From Oscillospiraceae bacterium (lineage in GTDB: Bacteria > Bacillota > Clostridia > Oscillospirales > Oscillospiraceae), in contig JAJQCF010000007.1 in NCBI GenBank assembly GCA_021202845.1, positions 1-64,000 on the forward strand: a DNA stretch of 64,000 nucleotides, written 5' to 3'. Below the pieces are notes generated by a model. The model worked only from the letters and a program-made list of their open reading frames with translations. It was not told the DNA's origin and did not search any database. Positions 24,552 through 32,907 of the stretch are shown in pieces. How positions within the stretch are numbered: position 1 is the stretch's first letter; each line of letters opens with the position of its first letter. The translations under genes and the position numbers were made by a program.

Positions 24552-26492
24552 ATGGAGAAAAACACCTTTTACATCACAACGCCGATATACTACCCCTCGG
24601 ACAAGCTGCACATAGGCCATGCCTACTGCACCGTTGCCACGGACGCCATTGCCCGCTACAAGCGGCTTCAGGGCTGCGACGTGCTGTTTTTGACCGGCAC
24701 AGACGAGCATGGCCAGAAGATTGAGGACAAGGCCAAGGCCGCGGGAGTTACGCCGAAGGAGTTCGTTGACCGCATAGTTGCCGGTGAAAAGGGCGTGCTG
24801 GACCTGTGGAAGCTGATGAATATATCCAACGACCGCTTTATCCGCACCACGGACGACTACCATGTTAAGGCAATTCAGCGCATTTTCCGCAAGATGCACG
24901 ACAAGGGCGACATATACAAGGGCAAGTATGTCGGCAAGTACTGCAAGCCCTGCGAGAGCTTTTGGACGGAGACGCAGCTTGTGGACGGCAAGTGCCCAGA
25001 CTGCGGCGGCGAGGTTCAGGACGCCGAGGAGGAGGCTTACTTCTTCCGCCTTTCCAAGTACGCCGACCGCGTGCAGCATTTGCTGGAGGACACGGACTTT
25101 TTAGAGCCGCGCAGCCGCGTACACGAGATGATAAATAACTTCATCAAGCCCGGCCTTGAGGACCTGTGCGTCAGCCGCACGAGCTTCACATGGGGCATAC
25201 CCGTGGACTTCGACCCCGGCCACGTCGTCTATGTCTGGGTGGACGCGCTGTTCAACTACGTGACCGCTCTGGGCTACGAAAACGACAAGTATGACGACTA
25301 CGAAAAATACTGGCCGGGCGTGAACATTGTGGGCAAGGAGATTGTGCGCTTCCACTCCATTATCTGGCCGGCCATGCTCATGAGTATGGAGATGCCGCTG
25401 CCGAAAAAGGTCTACGGCCACGGCTGGCTGCTGTTGGACGGAGGAAAAATGTCCAAGTCCAAGGGCAACGTGGTTGACCCCTACCAGCTCGCCGACCGCT
25501 ACGGCGTGGACGCGCTGCGCTTTTTCCTGCTGCGTACATTCCCCTTCGGCTCAGACGGAACATTCTCCAACGAGCTGCTGATAAGCACAATAAACACCGA
25601 CCTCGCCAACGACCTCGGCAACCTTGTCAGCCGCACGACGGCCATGATTGTCAAGTACTTCGGCGGCACGCTCCCCGCGGAGCGCGAGGCCGGAACGGAG
25701 GACGCCGCGCTCATTGAAGTCGGCTCCGCCCTGCGCAAGAAGTACGCCGAGCAGATGGACAAGTTCCAGCTGCAAAACGGCATTGCCGAGGTGTTCCGCC
25801 TGCTCTCGCGCGCGAACAAGTATATTGACGAGACGGCGCCGTGGGTGCTGAGCCGCGACGAGACAAAGCGCGCGCGTCTGGCGTCAATCATGTACAATCT
25901 GCTGGAGGCCTGCCGCATTTCCGCGGTGCTGCTCACTCCAATAATGCCGGAGACCTGTGAAAAAATTCTTGACCGCATAGGCGCGCCCGCCGCCGCCCGC
26001 ACATGGGAGAGCGTAGCCGCGTGGGGCGCAATGCCCGCCTGTGCCGCTGTCTCGGCGGGCGAGGCGCTGTTCCCGCGCATTGACGCCAAAAAAGAGCTGG
26101 AGGCGCTGGAAGCGCTGAACGCGCCGAGCGCACCCGCAGTGGAGCCCGTTTTGCCCGACGTCAGCATAGACGAGTTCGCCAAGTGCGATATGCGCGTCTG
26201 CAAGGTGCTGAAGTGCGAGGCCGTGAAGAAGAGCGAAAAGCTGCTGTGCTTCACCCTTGACGACGGCAGCGGCACCCCGCGCCAGATTCTTTCGGGAATC
26301 CACAAGTTCTACGAGCCTGAGACGCTGGTGGGCAAAACCGTTGTTGCCATTTTGAACCTCCCCGCGCGCAAGATGATGGGCAAGGAGTCCAACGGTATGC
26401 TGCTCTCCGCCGTGCGCGAGGAAAACGGCGAGGAAAAGCTGCACCTGCTTATGCTGGACGACTCCGTTCCCGCGGGCTACCGCCTCTGCTGA
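24552..26492 (+). CDS. metG: Methionyl-tRNA synthetase
   Basis: This class I synthetase charges initiator and elongator tRNA-Met. HIGH is at residues 20-23 and KMSKSKG near residue 299. The knuckle YCKPCESFWTETQLVDGKCP with a following DC binds zinc. A C-terminal tRNA-binding (EMAP/Trbp111-like) domain starts near residue 540 (DEFAKCDMRVCKVLKCE). Length (646 residues) is normal for the dimeric form. AGAGGAAG precedes the start. No T-box leader is seen, which fits its place inside an operon. Confidence 0.97.
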   Translation: MEKNTFYITTPIYYPSDKLHIGHAYCTVATDAIARYKRLQGCDVLFLTGTDEHGQKIEDKAKAAGVTPKEFVDRIVAGEKGVLDLWKLMNISNDRFIRTTDDYHVKAIQRIFRKMHDKGDIYKGKYVGKYCKPCESFWTETQLVDGKCPDCGGEVQDAEEEAYFFRLSKYADRVQHLLEDTDFLEPRSRVHEMINNFIKPGLEDLCVSRTSFTWGIPVDFDPGHVVYVWVDALFNYVTALGYENDKYDDYEKYWPGVNIVGKEIVRFHSIIWPAMLMSMEMPLPKKVYGHGWLLLDGGKMSKSKGNVVDPYQLADRYGVDALRFFLLRTFPFGSDGTFSNELLISTINTDLANDLGNLVSRTTAMIVKYFGGTLPAEREAGTEDAALIEVGSALRKKYAEQMDKFQLQNGIAEVFRLLSRANKYIDETAPWVLSRDETKRARLASIMYNLLEACRISAVLLTPIMPETCEKILDRIGAPAAARTWESVAAWGAMPACAAVSAGEALFPRIDAKKELEALEALNAPSAPAVEPVLPDVSIDEFAKCDMRVCKVLKCEAVKKSEKLLCFTLDDGSGTPRQILSGIHKFYEPETLVGKTVVAILNLPARKMMGKESNGMLLSAVREENGEEKLHLLMLDDSVPAGYRLC

Positions 26493-26551
26493 CAGTAAAT
26501 TTCTCGGATATTTCGCCTGTCCCCGTCTTTACGGACTATCATTGCGTCAAA

Positions 26552-26962
26552 CTATTGCCGCCCATGCCAAAAACGGCACGGGCGGTAATTCGGTAAAATG
26601 AGGTCAGTCGGCATATTGACTGCTGCGGAGAGCTCACTGACAAAGTCCACGACTACCGGAACCGGTGTATCAAGGACTGTTCCGCTTTCAGCAATCAAGT
26701 ATATCTCCACCTCCGCAATTTGCTCGCTGTGTATTCTTGAAACCGTCTGGAGAAAGGAGACGTCCTCCTCCAACTTGTCCACCCTGTCGCCGGAGACCAT
26801 CTTGTCCCATATCATCTGCTGCTCCTCGGCCAGAATGTTGAACTTGGGCATAATTTCTGATTCAGAGTACGCCATCATGCGGTTTTCCGAAGCGCTTATC
26901 TTGCCGTCCATAAACCCGTTCTTGGCAACAAAAATCTCTCCGGCTGCTTGGCTGATTTGCAA
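26552..26962 (-). pseudogene. Coiled-coil hypothetical protein fragment
   Basis: The frame opens right after a stop with only a TTG start. The middle (residues about 30-85, EIMPKFNILAEEQQMIWDKM to IHSEQIAEVE) is a plausible helical/coiled-coil segment of a small regulator-like protein family. The C-terminal 50 residues look like chance translation and run through a strong hairpin (26555-26590) that probably ends the metG message. GC is lower than in the neighbours. I read it as a gene remnant; a short real protein is possible. Confidence 0.35.
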
Positions 26963-27068
26963 ATCTGACAGCTAAACAGCCAAAAATTTAGTGAATACTG
27001 CAATTTATTTAGGCGTCTCGCACAAAACGGACGCTTAATTTTTTTACGCACCGCACTTGCTGTTTGTG

Positions 27069-27115
27069 TTTACAAATATGCAGGGGAGTGGTAAAATAAT
27101 ATACAACAGGTTGTA
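27069..27115 (+). promoter_or_regulatory. MarR gene promoter with operator palindrome
   Basis: TTTACA (27069-27074), 17 bases and TAAAAT (27092-27097) are followed at once by TACAAC-AG-GTTGTA (27102-27115). This perfect 6-bp palindrome over the start site is typical of a self-repressing MarR site. Confidence 0.65.
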
Positions 27116-27138
27116 CATTTTTCAAGAGAGTGCGCATT

Positions 27139-27570
27139 ATGGAAAACAAGGACAACGAAGTATTTTTAACCACAAGAAAGCTGCTGCGCATAGGCAGACT
27201 GCTGCTGAACGTGCGCGGCGGGCACCTCAAGCCGCTTGGCATAACGGCGGGTCAGTCGGAAACCATGATGTTTTTTGACAAGAACGACGGCGCGACGGTC
27301 AGCGCGCTGAAGACCCACCTTGCAATAAGTCATCAGGCGGCGAGAAATTTAGTGGAGCGGCTCAAGCAGCGGGGCTACCTGACGGCAACGGTGTCGGCGG
27401 AGGACGGCCGTGAGCGCCCCGTGCATTTGACGGCCGAGGGGCGCGAGCTGTGCGAAATCCTCAAGAAAAACGGCACCGTCGCGGGCGGAGAGCTGCTGCT
27501 GTGCCTCTCGCGCGAGGAGCTGCACACGCTCAATGAGCTGCTGGACAAGGTGGAGACCGGTTTGGGCTGA
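27139..27570 (+). CDS. MarR family transcriptional regulator
   Basis: This winged helix-turn-helix repressor has about 143 residues. Recognition helices are in VSALKTHLAISHQAARNLVERL and the wing carries EDGRERPVHLTAEG, the MarR signature. I use ATG 27139 with AGAGAG upstream rather than GTG 27130. It precedes a membrane protein by 30 bases and probably controls it together with itself; the ligand is unknown. Confidence 0.88.
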   Translation: MENKDNEVFLTTRKLLRIGRLLLNVRGGHLKPLGITAGQSETMMFFDKNDGATVSALKTHLAISHQAARNLVERLKQRGYLTATVSAEDGRERPVHLTAEGRELCEILKKNGTVAGGELLLCLSREELHTLNELLDKVETGLG

Positions 27571-27600
27571 ACGTCATAGCGCAGAGGGAGGGCGCTTGCT

Positions 27601-28254
27601 ATGTGCGGAAAGGAACGGGTAAAGCGTTACGCTGTGCTGCTCGCGGGGCTGCTGATATGCGCGTTCGGCGTGGCGCTTATAACAAAGGCGTCGCTGGGAA
27701 CCTCGCCGAGCGTTGCCATTTCTTACAGTCTGTCGCTTGTTTTTGATAACATATCGCTCGGCACATGGCTTGTAATTTATCAGGCGGCGCTTATTACGGC
27801 GGAGATAATCATGCTGCGGCGGCAGACAAGGGCGGACGACATTATCGTGCAGGCGGTACTGGCGGTCACATTCGGCTATCTGGTGGACTTCTTTATGCTG
27901 CTCCTCGGCGGGCTGGAGCCGGTTTCGTACTTGGCGAAGCTGATTTTCCTGCTGCTGGGCTGCGCGGTTATGGCCTTCGGCATATACATAGAGCTTATTG
28001 CCGACGTGGGAATGCTGTCCTACGACGCATTTGTCCGCGTGACCGCCAAACTGCTGAAAAAGGACTACGGCAAGGTGCGGACGGCCATAGACGTGACCTT
28101 TGTCGCCATTGCGGCGGCGATTGGCCTTGTGTTTGAACGCAAGCTGCTCGGTGTGCGCGAGGGCACGATTATCGCCGCCATAGTCGCGGGGCAAATGGTC
28201 AGGGTGTACACACGTCTCTTCCGCGGCCTGCCGAAGCGGATTTTTCGTACTTGA
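27601..28254 (+). CDS. YczE/YitT-like integral membrane protein
   Basis: The protein has 217 residues and five or six transmembrane helices. KRYAVLLAGLLICAFGVALI at the N-terminus, then ASLGTSPSVAISYSLSL and GYLVDFFMLLLGGLEP fit the YczE/YyaS/YitT group of membrane proteins. Its function in bacteria is poorly known. It forms a two-gene unit with the MarR regulator, ended by a good terminator. A role in export linked to the MarR ligand is an inference only. Confidence 0.75.
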   Translation: MCGKERVKRYAVLLAGLLICAFGVALITKASLGTSPSVAISYSLSLVFDNISLGTWLVIYQAALITAEIIMLRRQTRADDIIVQAVLAVTFGYLVDFFMLLLGGLEPVSYLAKLIFLLLGCAVMAFGIYIELIADVGMLSYDAFVRVTAKLLKKDYGKVRTAIDVTFVAIAAAIGLVFERKLLGVREGTIIAAIVAGQMVRVYTRLFRGLPKRIFRT

Positions 28255-28275
28255 GTGAGATATAAATAACGTCAG

Positions 28276-28326
28276 CGCGCTGCCTCGGAACGGTTTTGCA
28301 AAGCCGTGATGGGGCGGCGCGTTTTT
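28276..28326 (+). terminator. Terminator after the MarR/membrane-protein unit
   Basis: A 9-bp stem with one G-T pair (28276-28284 with 28313-28321), with a small inner hairpin in the loop, is followed by TTTTT. Confidence 0.75.
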
Positions 28327-28340
28327 GCGCTCACTTTGCA

Positions 28341-28370
28341 GTCATAAAGCCGCGTGCGGCGGAATATGAT
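28341..28370 (+). promoter_or_regulatory. Candidate sigma-E promoter of the spoIIIA operon
   Basis: GTCATAAA (28341-28348), a 14-base spacer and AATATGAT (28363-28370) resemble the mother-cell sigma-E consensus, 23 bases before spoIIIAA. The spoIIIA operon is sigma-E dependent in Bacillus. Confidence 0.45.
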
Positions 28371-28392
28371 AGCTGCAAAGGGAGGAGTGGAC

Positions 28393-29241
28393 ATGCATTC
28401 TGGATTATTATCTGCGGCGGCGCTCCTGCCGCCGGAGCTGGCCGACGCGCTGGGGCGCTTGGGCGGACTGGAGCGCTGCGAGGAAATACGTCTGCGCTGC
28501 GGCAGACGGCCCTCGGCGCGCATAGACGGGCAGGAGCGGCCGTTTCACGCAGAGCGGACGGGGCGGCGCTGGCTGGACTACACGCTGAACGCCGCCACGC
28601 GCTCATCGTTCCACACCTATGCGGGGCAGCTGCGCGAGGGCTTTGTCTGCACGGCGGAGGGCGTGCGCGTGGGAGTGTGCGGCAGCGCGGCGGACGGTGC
28701 AATCTGCGCCGTGCGCGACGTGACGGGCATTGCCATCCGTGTGCCGCGTCAGGTGAGGGAGGCGGGCGCAGCGGCTGCGGAGCGCATTGTTGCCGAGGGA
28801 GTCTCCGCGCTCATCATCTCGCCGCCGGGCGGAGGCAAGACAACATTCCTGCGCGAGCTGATACGCCGCGCCTCGGACGCGGGCAGGCGCGTGGCCGCGG
28901 CGGACGAGCGCGGGGAGCTGGCGGGGGAGGGCTTTGACCTCGGCCGCTGCACGGACGTTATGAGCTTCATGCCCAAGGCGCGGGCGGCTGTGCTTATGCT
29001 GCGCGCCATGAGCCCCGACATTGTGGCTATGGACGAGCTGACCGCGCCGGGCGACGCGGAGGCGGCGCTGGGCTGCTTCGGCTGCGGCGTGGGGGTATAC
29101 GCAACGGCGCACGCGGGCAGCTTGGAGGAGCTGCGCCGCCGCAGCGTGTACCGCCCGCTGCTGGAGTGCGGCGCGTTCGGGGCGCTGGTGGTAATATCCG
29201 GCGTCGGCACGGCAAGGCACTATGAGGTGCAGCGGCTGTGA
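28393..29241 (+). CDS. spoIIIAA: Stage III sporulation protein AA, secretion-type ATPase
   Basis: SpoIIIAA is the ATPase of the SpoIIIA-SpoIIQ channel that joins mother cell and forespore. The P-loop PPGGGKTTFLREL is near residue 143; the Walker B region VAMDELTAPGDAEA and the ATAHAGSLEEL stretch match type II/IV secretion ATPases. I start at ATG 28393 (MHSGLLS), directly after GGGAGGAG. The stop overlaps spoIIIAB. It is the first of eight genes in the classical order. Confidence 0.95.
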   Translation: MHSGLLSAAALLPPELADALGRLGGLERCEEIRLRCGRRPSARIDGQERPFHAERTGRRWLDYTLNAATRSSFHTYAGQLREGFVCTAEGVRVGVCGSAADGAICAVRDVTGIAIRVPRQVREAGAAAAERIVAEGVSALIISPPGGGKTTFLRELIRRASDAGRRVAAADERGELAGEGFDLGRCTDVMSFMPKARAAVLMLRAMSPDIVAMDELTAPGDAEAALGCFGCGVGVYATAHAGSLEELRRRSVYRPLLECGAFGALVVISGVGTARHYEVQRL

Positions 29242-29738
29242 CGGGGCATGTTTTGGGCGCGGCGCTCGTGACGGCCTCGGGAGCGTTCGCGGGAGTTCGC
29301 GCGGCGGCGTCGCTGCGCCGAGACACCGAGCGCCTGCGCCGATTGGAGAGCGCCCTCGGTCTGGCGGCCTGCGAGCTCTCCGTGCGCTCCACGCCGCTGC
29401 CGGAGCTGTTCGAGCTTTTGGCGGCGGCGAGCGAGGCGGAGACTTCGGAAATGTTCGCCCGCGCCGCGCTGATGCTGGAGACTTTGCCCGTTTCCAAGGC
29501 GTGGGACGCGGCGGTGCGCGCGGCAGAAATCCCCGCCGAGGCCAAGCGGATTTTGCTGCCGCTGGGTCAGGTTCTCGGCTCCTGCGGCGCGGAAAAGCAA
29601 GGGGCGGAGCTGGAGCTGGCGCGCCGCAGCCTCCGCGTGCTGCTGGACGAGGCGCGCAGCAAGCAGGCGCGGCAGAGCAAGGTATATCCGGCGCTGGGGC
29701 TGTGCTTTGGGGCCATAACTGCCGTAATGCTTTTTTGA
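29238..29738 (+). CDS. spoIIIAB: Stage III sporulation protein AB
   Basis: This membrane protein of 166 residues is distantly related to type II secretion GspF. It has an N-terminal hydrophobic segment, a long helical middle (RRDTERLRRLESALGLAACEL) and a C-terminal membrane helix (YPALGLCFGAITAVMLF). GTG 29238 overlaps the spoIIIAA stop. It belongs to the feeding-tube complex made in the mother cell. Confidence 0.92.
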   Translation: MTGHVLGAALVTASGAFAGVRAAASLRRDTERLRRLESALGLAACELSVRSTPLPELFELLAAASEAETSEMFARAALMLETLPVSKAWDAAVRAAEIPAEAKRILLPLGQVLGSCGAEKQGAELELARRSLRVLLDEARSKQARQSKVYPALGLCFGAITAVMLF

Positions 29739-29772
29739 ACAGCCGCGGCGGCAGCCGTGAATTGGAGTACAT

Positions 29773-29967
29773 ATGGATATTGATTTGATTTTCAAGATAG
29801 CGGCCGTGGGCATTCTCGTGTCCGTGCTGAACATTCTGCTCTCCCGTTCGGGCAGGGACGAGCAGGCGCTTATGGTGACAATAGCGGGACTTGTCTGCGT
29901 GCTGGTGATTATTGTGCAGGAGATAAGCGAGCTTTTTGCGCTGATAAAGGAGCTGTTCGGGCTGTGA
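29773..29967 (+). CDS. spoIIIAC: Stage III sporulation protein AC
   Basis: This is a 64-residue protein of two transmembrane helices, DLIFKIAAVGILVSVLNILL and TIAGLVCVLVIIVQEI, typical of SpoIIIAC. A GGAG site precedes ATG. Its stop overlaps the GTG of spoIIIAD. Confidence 0.95.
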   Translation: MDIDLIFKIAAVGILVSVLNILLSRSGRDEQALMVTIAGLVCVLVIIVQEISELFALIKELFGL

Positions 29968-30353
29968 CGGACATTGTGGCAAAGGTCTGCGCTTTGGCGG
30001 CGTTCGGCACTCTTGCGGCGCTGCTTATAAGGCGCACGAACCCCGAAACAGGGCTGGCGCTGCAGCTTGCCGTTTGCGCCGCGGTGCTGTTCGCGGGCGC
30101 GCGGCTGCTGGAGCCGGTGACGGAGCTCATGCGCGAGGCCAAGGCACTGACGGGACTTTCCGAGGCGGTGTTCGCGCCGGTCGTGAAGTGCATATTCATA
30201 GCCCTCTTTTCCCGCTGTGCCGCCGACGTCTGCCGCGACGGGGGACAGAGCGCGCTGGCGGGGACGGTGGAGACGGTGGCCGCGATTGGCGCGCTCTACT
30301 GCGCTCTGCCGCTCATTGCTACGCTGCTGGATATGCTGGGAGAACTGCTGTGA
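29964..30353 (+). CDS. spoIIIAD: Stage III sporulation protein AD
   Basis: This membrane protein of 129 residues has three or four helices. Its first helix carries the conserved AFGTLAALLIRRTNPETGLALQ region and it ends IATLLDMLGELL. Translation starts at GTG 29964 within the spoIIIAC stop. Its own stop overlaps the start of spoIIIAE. Confidence 0.93.
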   Translation: MTDIVAKVCALAAFGTLAALLIRRTNPETGLALQLAVCAAVLFAGARLLEPVTELMREAKALTGLSEAVFAPVVKCIFIALFSRCAADVCRDGGQSALAGTVETVAAIGALYCALPLIATLLDMLGELL

Positions 30354-31435
30354 GGGCGCTGACGCTGCTGGCCGCCGCGCTCTTGGCGCTGCTTGCGCTC
30401 TGCCCGAGCGCCTTTGCCGAGGGGCTGGCGGACGAGCTGGATACGGAAAGCCTCGTCTCCGCGCTGCCGGCGGAGGCGGCGGAGGCTCTGGACGGCGTCT
30501 CTCCGCTGGACACCGGCGACGGCGCGCTGGACGCAGTTGCGGACTACGCCCTCGGCGCGCTGGGCAGCGTTATTGCGGACGCTGCGGGCAACGTGCTGCG
30601 GGTCATGGCGGTGGCAATACTCTGCTCGGCTGTCTCCGGCGCTGCGGGCAGCGGCGCGGGCTGGGTAACGCTGGGCGGCGTGGCCGCCGTTGCCGTGCTC
30701 TGTCTCGGCGATGTGAACTCGTTCGCGGCAATGGGGCGGGAGACGGTGGAGAGCATAAGCGCATTTTCCAAGACGCTGCTGCCCATGCTCTGCACCGCGG
30801 CGGCGGTCTCGGGCACCGGCGGCTCCGCGGCGGCGAAGTACGCGGCGACGGAGATGTTTTTGCAGCTGCTGACGGCGCTGGCGGAGCAGGTCGTGTTCCC
30901 GCTCATTTGTGCCTACGCCGCGGCGGTCACGGCCTCGTGCGCCTTTTCCGACGGGCGCATGGAGGGCGTGGTGCGGCTGATGAAGCGCTGCTGCCGCACG
31001 CTGCTTGTGGGGCTTGTGAGCATATTCACGGCCTATCTCAGTCTCAGCGGATTAGTGGCGTCGTCAACCGACGCCGTGGCGGTGAAGGCGGCAAAGGCGG
31101 CCATTTCCACCCTCCTGCCTGTGGTCGGCTCCGCCGCGTCGGGCGCTGCGGGCGCAGTGCTGGCGGGTGCAGGAGTGATAAAAAGCGCCGTCGGAGCTTT
31201 TGGGCTGGCGGCGGTGCTGGCGATATGCACAGTGCCGTTTTTGCGTCTCGGCGCGTGCTATCTGCTTTTTAAGGCGGCGGCCGCGCTCTCCTCGGCGATG
31301 GCGGGCGCGCGCATAGGCAGGCTCATAGACGGAATAGCGGACGTCTACGGCATGATACTCGGCTTGGTGGGAGCGGCGGCGCTATTCCTGTTCTTTGGTG
31401 TTTATTCCATAGTGAGGACGGTGGTCAGCGTATGA
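30350..31435 (+). CDS. spoIIIAE: Stage III sporulation protein AE
   Basis: This is the largest membrane subunit of the channel, about 361 residues. It begins with a cleavable-type signal sequence (RALTLLAAALLALLALCPSA followed by FAEG). About eight transmembrane segments follow, and the family stretch AVKAAKAAISTLLPVVGSAA is present. I start at GTG 30350, which overlaps the spoIIIAD stop; the longer open frame reaching back to 30074 lies over spoIIIAD and is not real. Confidence 0.93.
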   Translation: MRALTLLAAALLALLALCPSAFAEGLADELDTESLVSALPAEAAEALDGVSPLDTGDGALDAVADYALGALGSVIADAAGNVLRVMAVAILCSAVSGAAGSGAGWVTLGGVAAVAVLCLGDVNSFAAMGRETVESISAFSKTLLPMLCTAAAVSGTGGSAAAKYAATEMFLQLLTALAEQVVFPLICAYAAAVTASCAFSDGRMEGVVRLMKRCCRTLLVGLVSIFTAYLSLSGLVASSTDAVAVKAAKAAISTLLPVVGSAASGAAGAVLAGAGVIKSAVGAFGLAAVLAICTVPFLRLGACYLLFKAAAALSSAMAGARIGRLIDGIADVYGMILGLVGAAALFLFFGVYSIVRTVVSV

Positions 31436-31917
31436 CGGAAGCGCTGCGGCAGTGGCTGCTGGGCATAGTCGGCGCGAGCCTGCTCTGCGCGGCGGCGGAG
31501 CAGATAACGCCAAAGGGCGCGGTGAAGTCGGTGCAGCGGGCAGTCTGCGGAATGGTGACGGCGCTGGCGCTCGTCTCGCCGCTGCTGAAGCTCGATTTTG
31601 CCTCCTACGCCGAGCATTTGAGCGCGTACCGTGTCGAAGCGGAGACGCTGACCGAGGATGCCGACGAAATTGCGGCAAAGCTGTCCCGCACAATCATAGC
31701 CGAGGAACTGCGCGCATATATATTGGACAAAGCCGCCTCGCTGGGCACCGAAGTCACGGCGGCGGAGGTGACGCTGCACTGGTCGGACGAGGGCATTTGG
31801 TACCCGACGGAGGTCAGAATAGACGGCGAGTACAGCGCGGCTCTGGCAGACGTGATTGAAGCGGAGCTCGGCGTTGGCGCGGCAGGGCAGCACTGGAGCG
31901 CGAATGAAGATGATTGA
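31432..31917 (+). CDS. spoIIIAF: Stage III sporulation protein AF
   Basis: The 161-residue protein has two N-terminal membrane helices (LRQWLLGIVGASLLCAAAEQ and GMVTALALVSPLLKL) and a C-terminal ring-building-motif-like domain beginning near EELRAYILDKAASLG. ATG 31432 overlaps the spoIIIAE stop. It overlaps the following spoIIIAG by 14 bases. Confidence 0.92.
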   Translation: MTEALRQWLLGIVGASLLCAAAEQITPKGAVKSVQRAVCGMVTALALVSPLLKLDFASYAEHLSAYRVEAETLTEDADEIAAKLSRTIIAEELRAYILDKAASLGTEVTAAEVTLHWSDEGIWYPTEVRIDGEYSAALADVIEAELGVGAAGQHWSANEDD

Positions 31918-32266
31918 CATGACCAAGGCCGCAAGGACGCTGGCGGCCAACAAATATGTGCTGCTGGTACTGGCCGCGGGCTTGGCGCTGCTGGCTTGGC
32001 CGTCGGCAGCGGAGGGCGCGGACACGGGCGGCGGGGACGCCTTGGCCGCCACGGGTACGGCGCTGACAACGGAGGCGGAGCGGCTGGCGGATTTTCTGGA
32101 GAACACCGAGGGCGTCGGCAAGGCGCAGGTGCTGCTGTCGTCGGAGGGCGCGGTCGTTGTGTGCGACGGCGCGGACTCGGCGGCGGTGAGGTATGCGGTC
32201 ACAGGCGCGGTCGGGGCCTACACTGGTCTCGGCAGCGATAAAATCACAATTATCAAAATGAAATGA
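31904..32266 (+). CDS. spoIIIAG: Stage III sporulation protein AG (short form)
   Basis: SpoIIIAG forms a large ring in the intermembrane space. This copy has one membrane helix (KYVLLVLAAGLALLAWP) and the domain with LADFLENTEGVGKAQVLLSS and VTGAVGAYTGLGSDKITI. At 120 residues it is far shorter than the Bacillus protein of about 230. It lacks most of the extended segment that forms the beta-rich barrel there. ATG 31904 is chosen because the upstream codons overlap spoIIIAF. Confidence 0.88.
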   Translation: MKMIDMTKAARTLAANKYVLLVLAAGLALLAWPSAAEGADTGGGDALAATGTALTTEAERLADFLENTEGVGKAQVLLSSEGAVVVCDGADSAAVRYAVTGAVGAYTGLGSDKITIIKMK

Positions 32267-32278
32267 ATTCAGGAGGCA

Positions 32279-32863
32279 ATGAAATTGAAACAGGCTTTTA
32301 GGAAAAATCTCAAGCGCAATGTGGTTGCGTGCGCGGTACTGCTGTTCGTCGGGGCGGCGGTCTACCTCAACTGGAGCTATTCGGCAAATCTCGGCGAGGC
32401 GGACGCGGCAATGGTGGCGGCGGAGGACGCCGCGGCGGCTGCGGCGGAGGCGGAATATCAGGAGGCGCTGGCAGCCGACGAGGAGGCCGGTGCGGAGACG
32501 GGCAGCGAGTACTTTGCCTCGGCTCGCCTGACGCGACAGCAGTCGCGGGACGAGGCGCTGAGCCTGCTGGAAACAGCCGCCGCCGCGGAAGCGGCCTCGC
32601 AGGAGACTATAGACAGCGCAATGGACTCCATAGCGGCAATGGCGACATGGAGTATGCAGGAGAGCCAGATTGAAAACCTGCTGCTGGCCAAGGACTTTGA
32701 CGACTGCGTGGCCTACATCAGCGCGGACAGCATAACCGTGGCCGTGCCCTCGCCCGCCGAGGGACTGAGCGACGCCGCCGTCGCCCGCATAACGGACACC
32801 ATAACCACCGAAACGGAGTTCGACGCCGGACAGATAAGGATAATAGAAATACGCGAGGGCTGA
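32279..32863 (+). CDS. spoIIIAH: Stage III sporulation protein AH
   Basis: SpoIIIAH (here 194 residues) pairs with forespore SpoIIQ across the septum. It has one N-terminal membrane helix (NVVACAVLLFVGAAVYLNWSY), an Ala/Glu-rich linker and the ring-building domain starting LTRQQSRDEALSLLE and ending DAGQIRIIEIREG. GAATTCAGGAGG precedes the start. It closes the spoIIIA operon. Confidence 0.94.
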   Translation: MKLKQAFRKNLKRNVVACAVLLFVGAAVYLNWSYSANLGEADAAMVAAEDAAAAAAEAEYQEALAADEEAGAETGSEYFASARLTRQQSRDEALSLLETAAAAEAASQETIDSAMDSIAAMATWSMQESQIENLLLAKDFDDCVAYISADSITVAVPSPAEGLSDAAVARITDTITTETEFDAGQIRIIEIREG

Positions 32864-32872
32864 AAATTAAAC

Positions 32873-32907
32873 GGCGCAGCTGCGGGGCAATTACCCGCGG
32901 CTGCGCG
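32873..32907. terminator. Hairpin between convergent spoIIIAH and rsmI
   Basis: The GC-rich inverted repeat includes GCGCAGC at 32874-32880, paired across a short loop with the GCTGCGC that starts near 32900. It overlaps the 3' end of rsmI. There is no T run, so its strength is uncertain. Confidence 0.45.

Noticed and set aside
27801..28600. Possible defence or toxin-antitoxin locus near the MarR gene
   Set aside because: The neighbours are a plain MarR/membrane pair and the spoIIIA operon; no toxin or antitoxin motif is seen.
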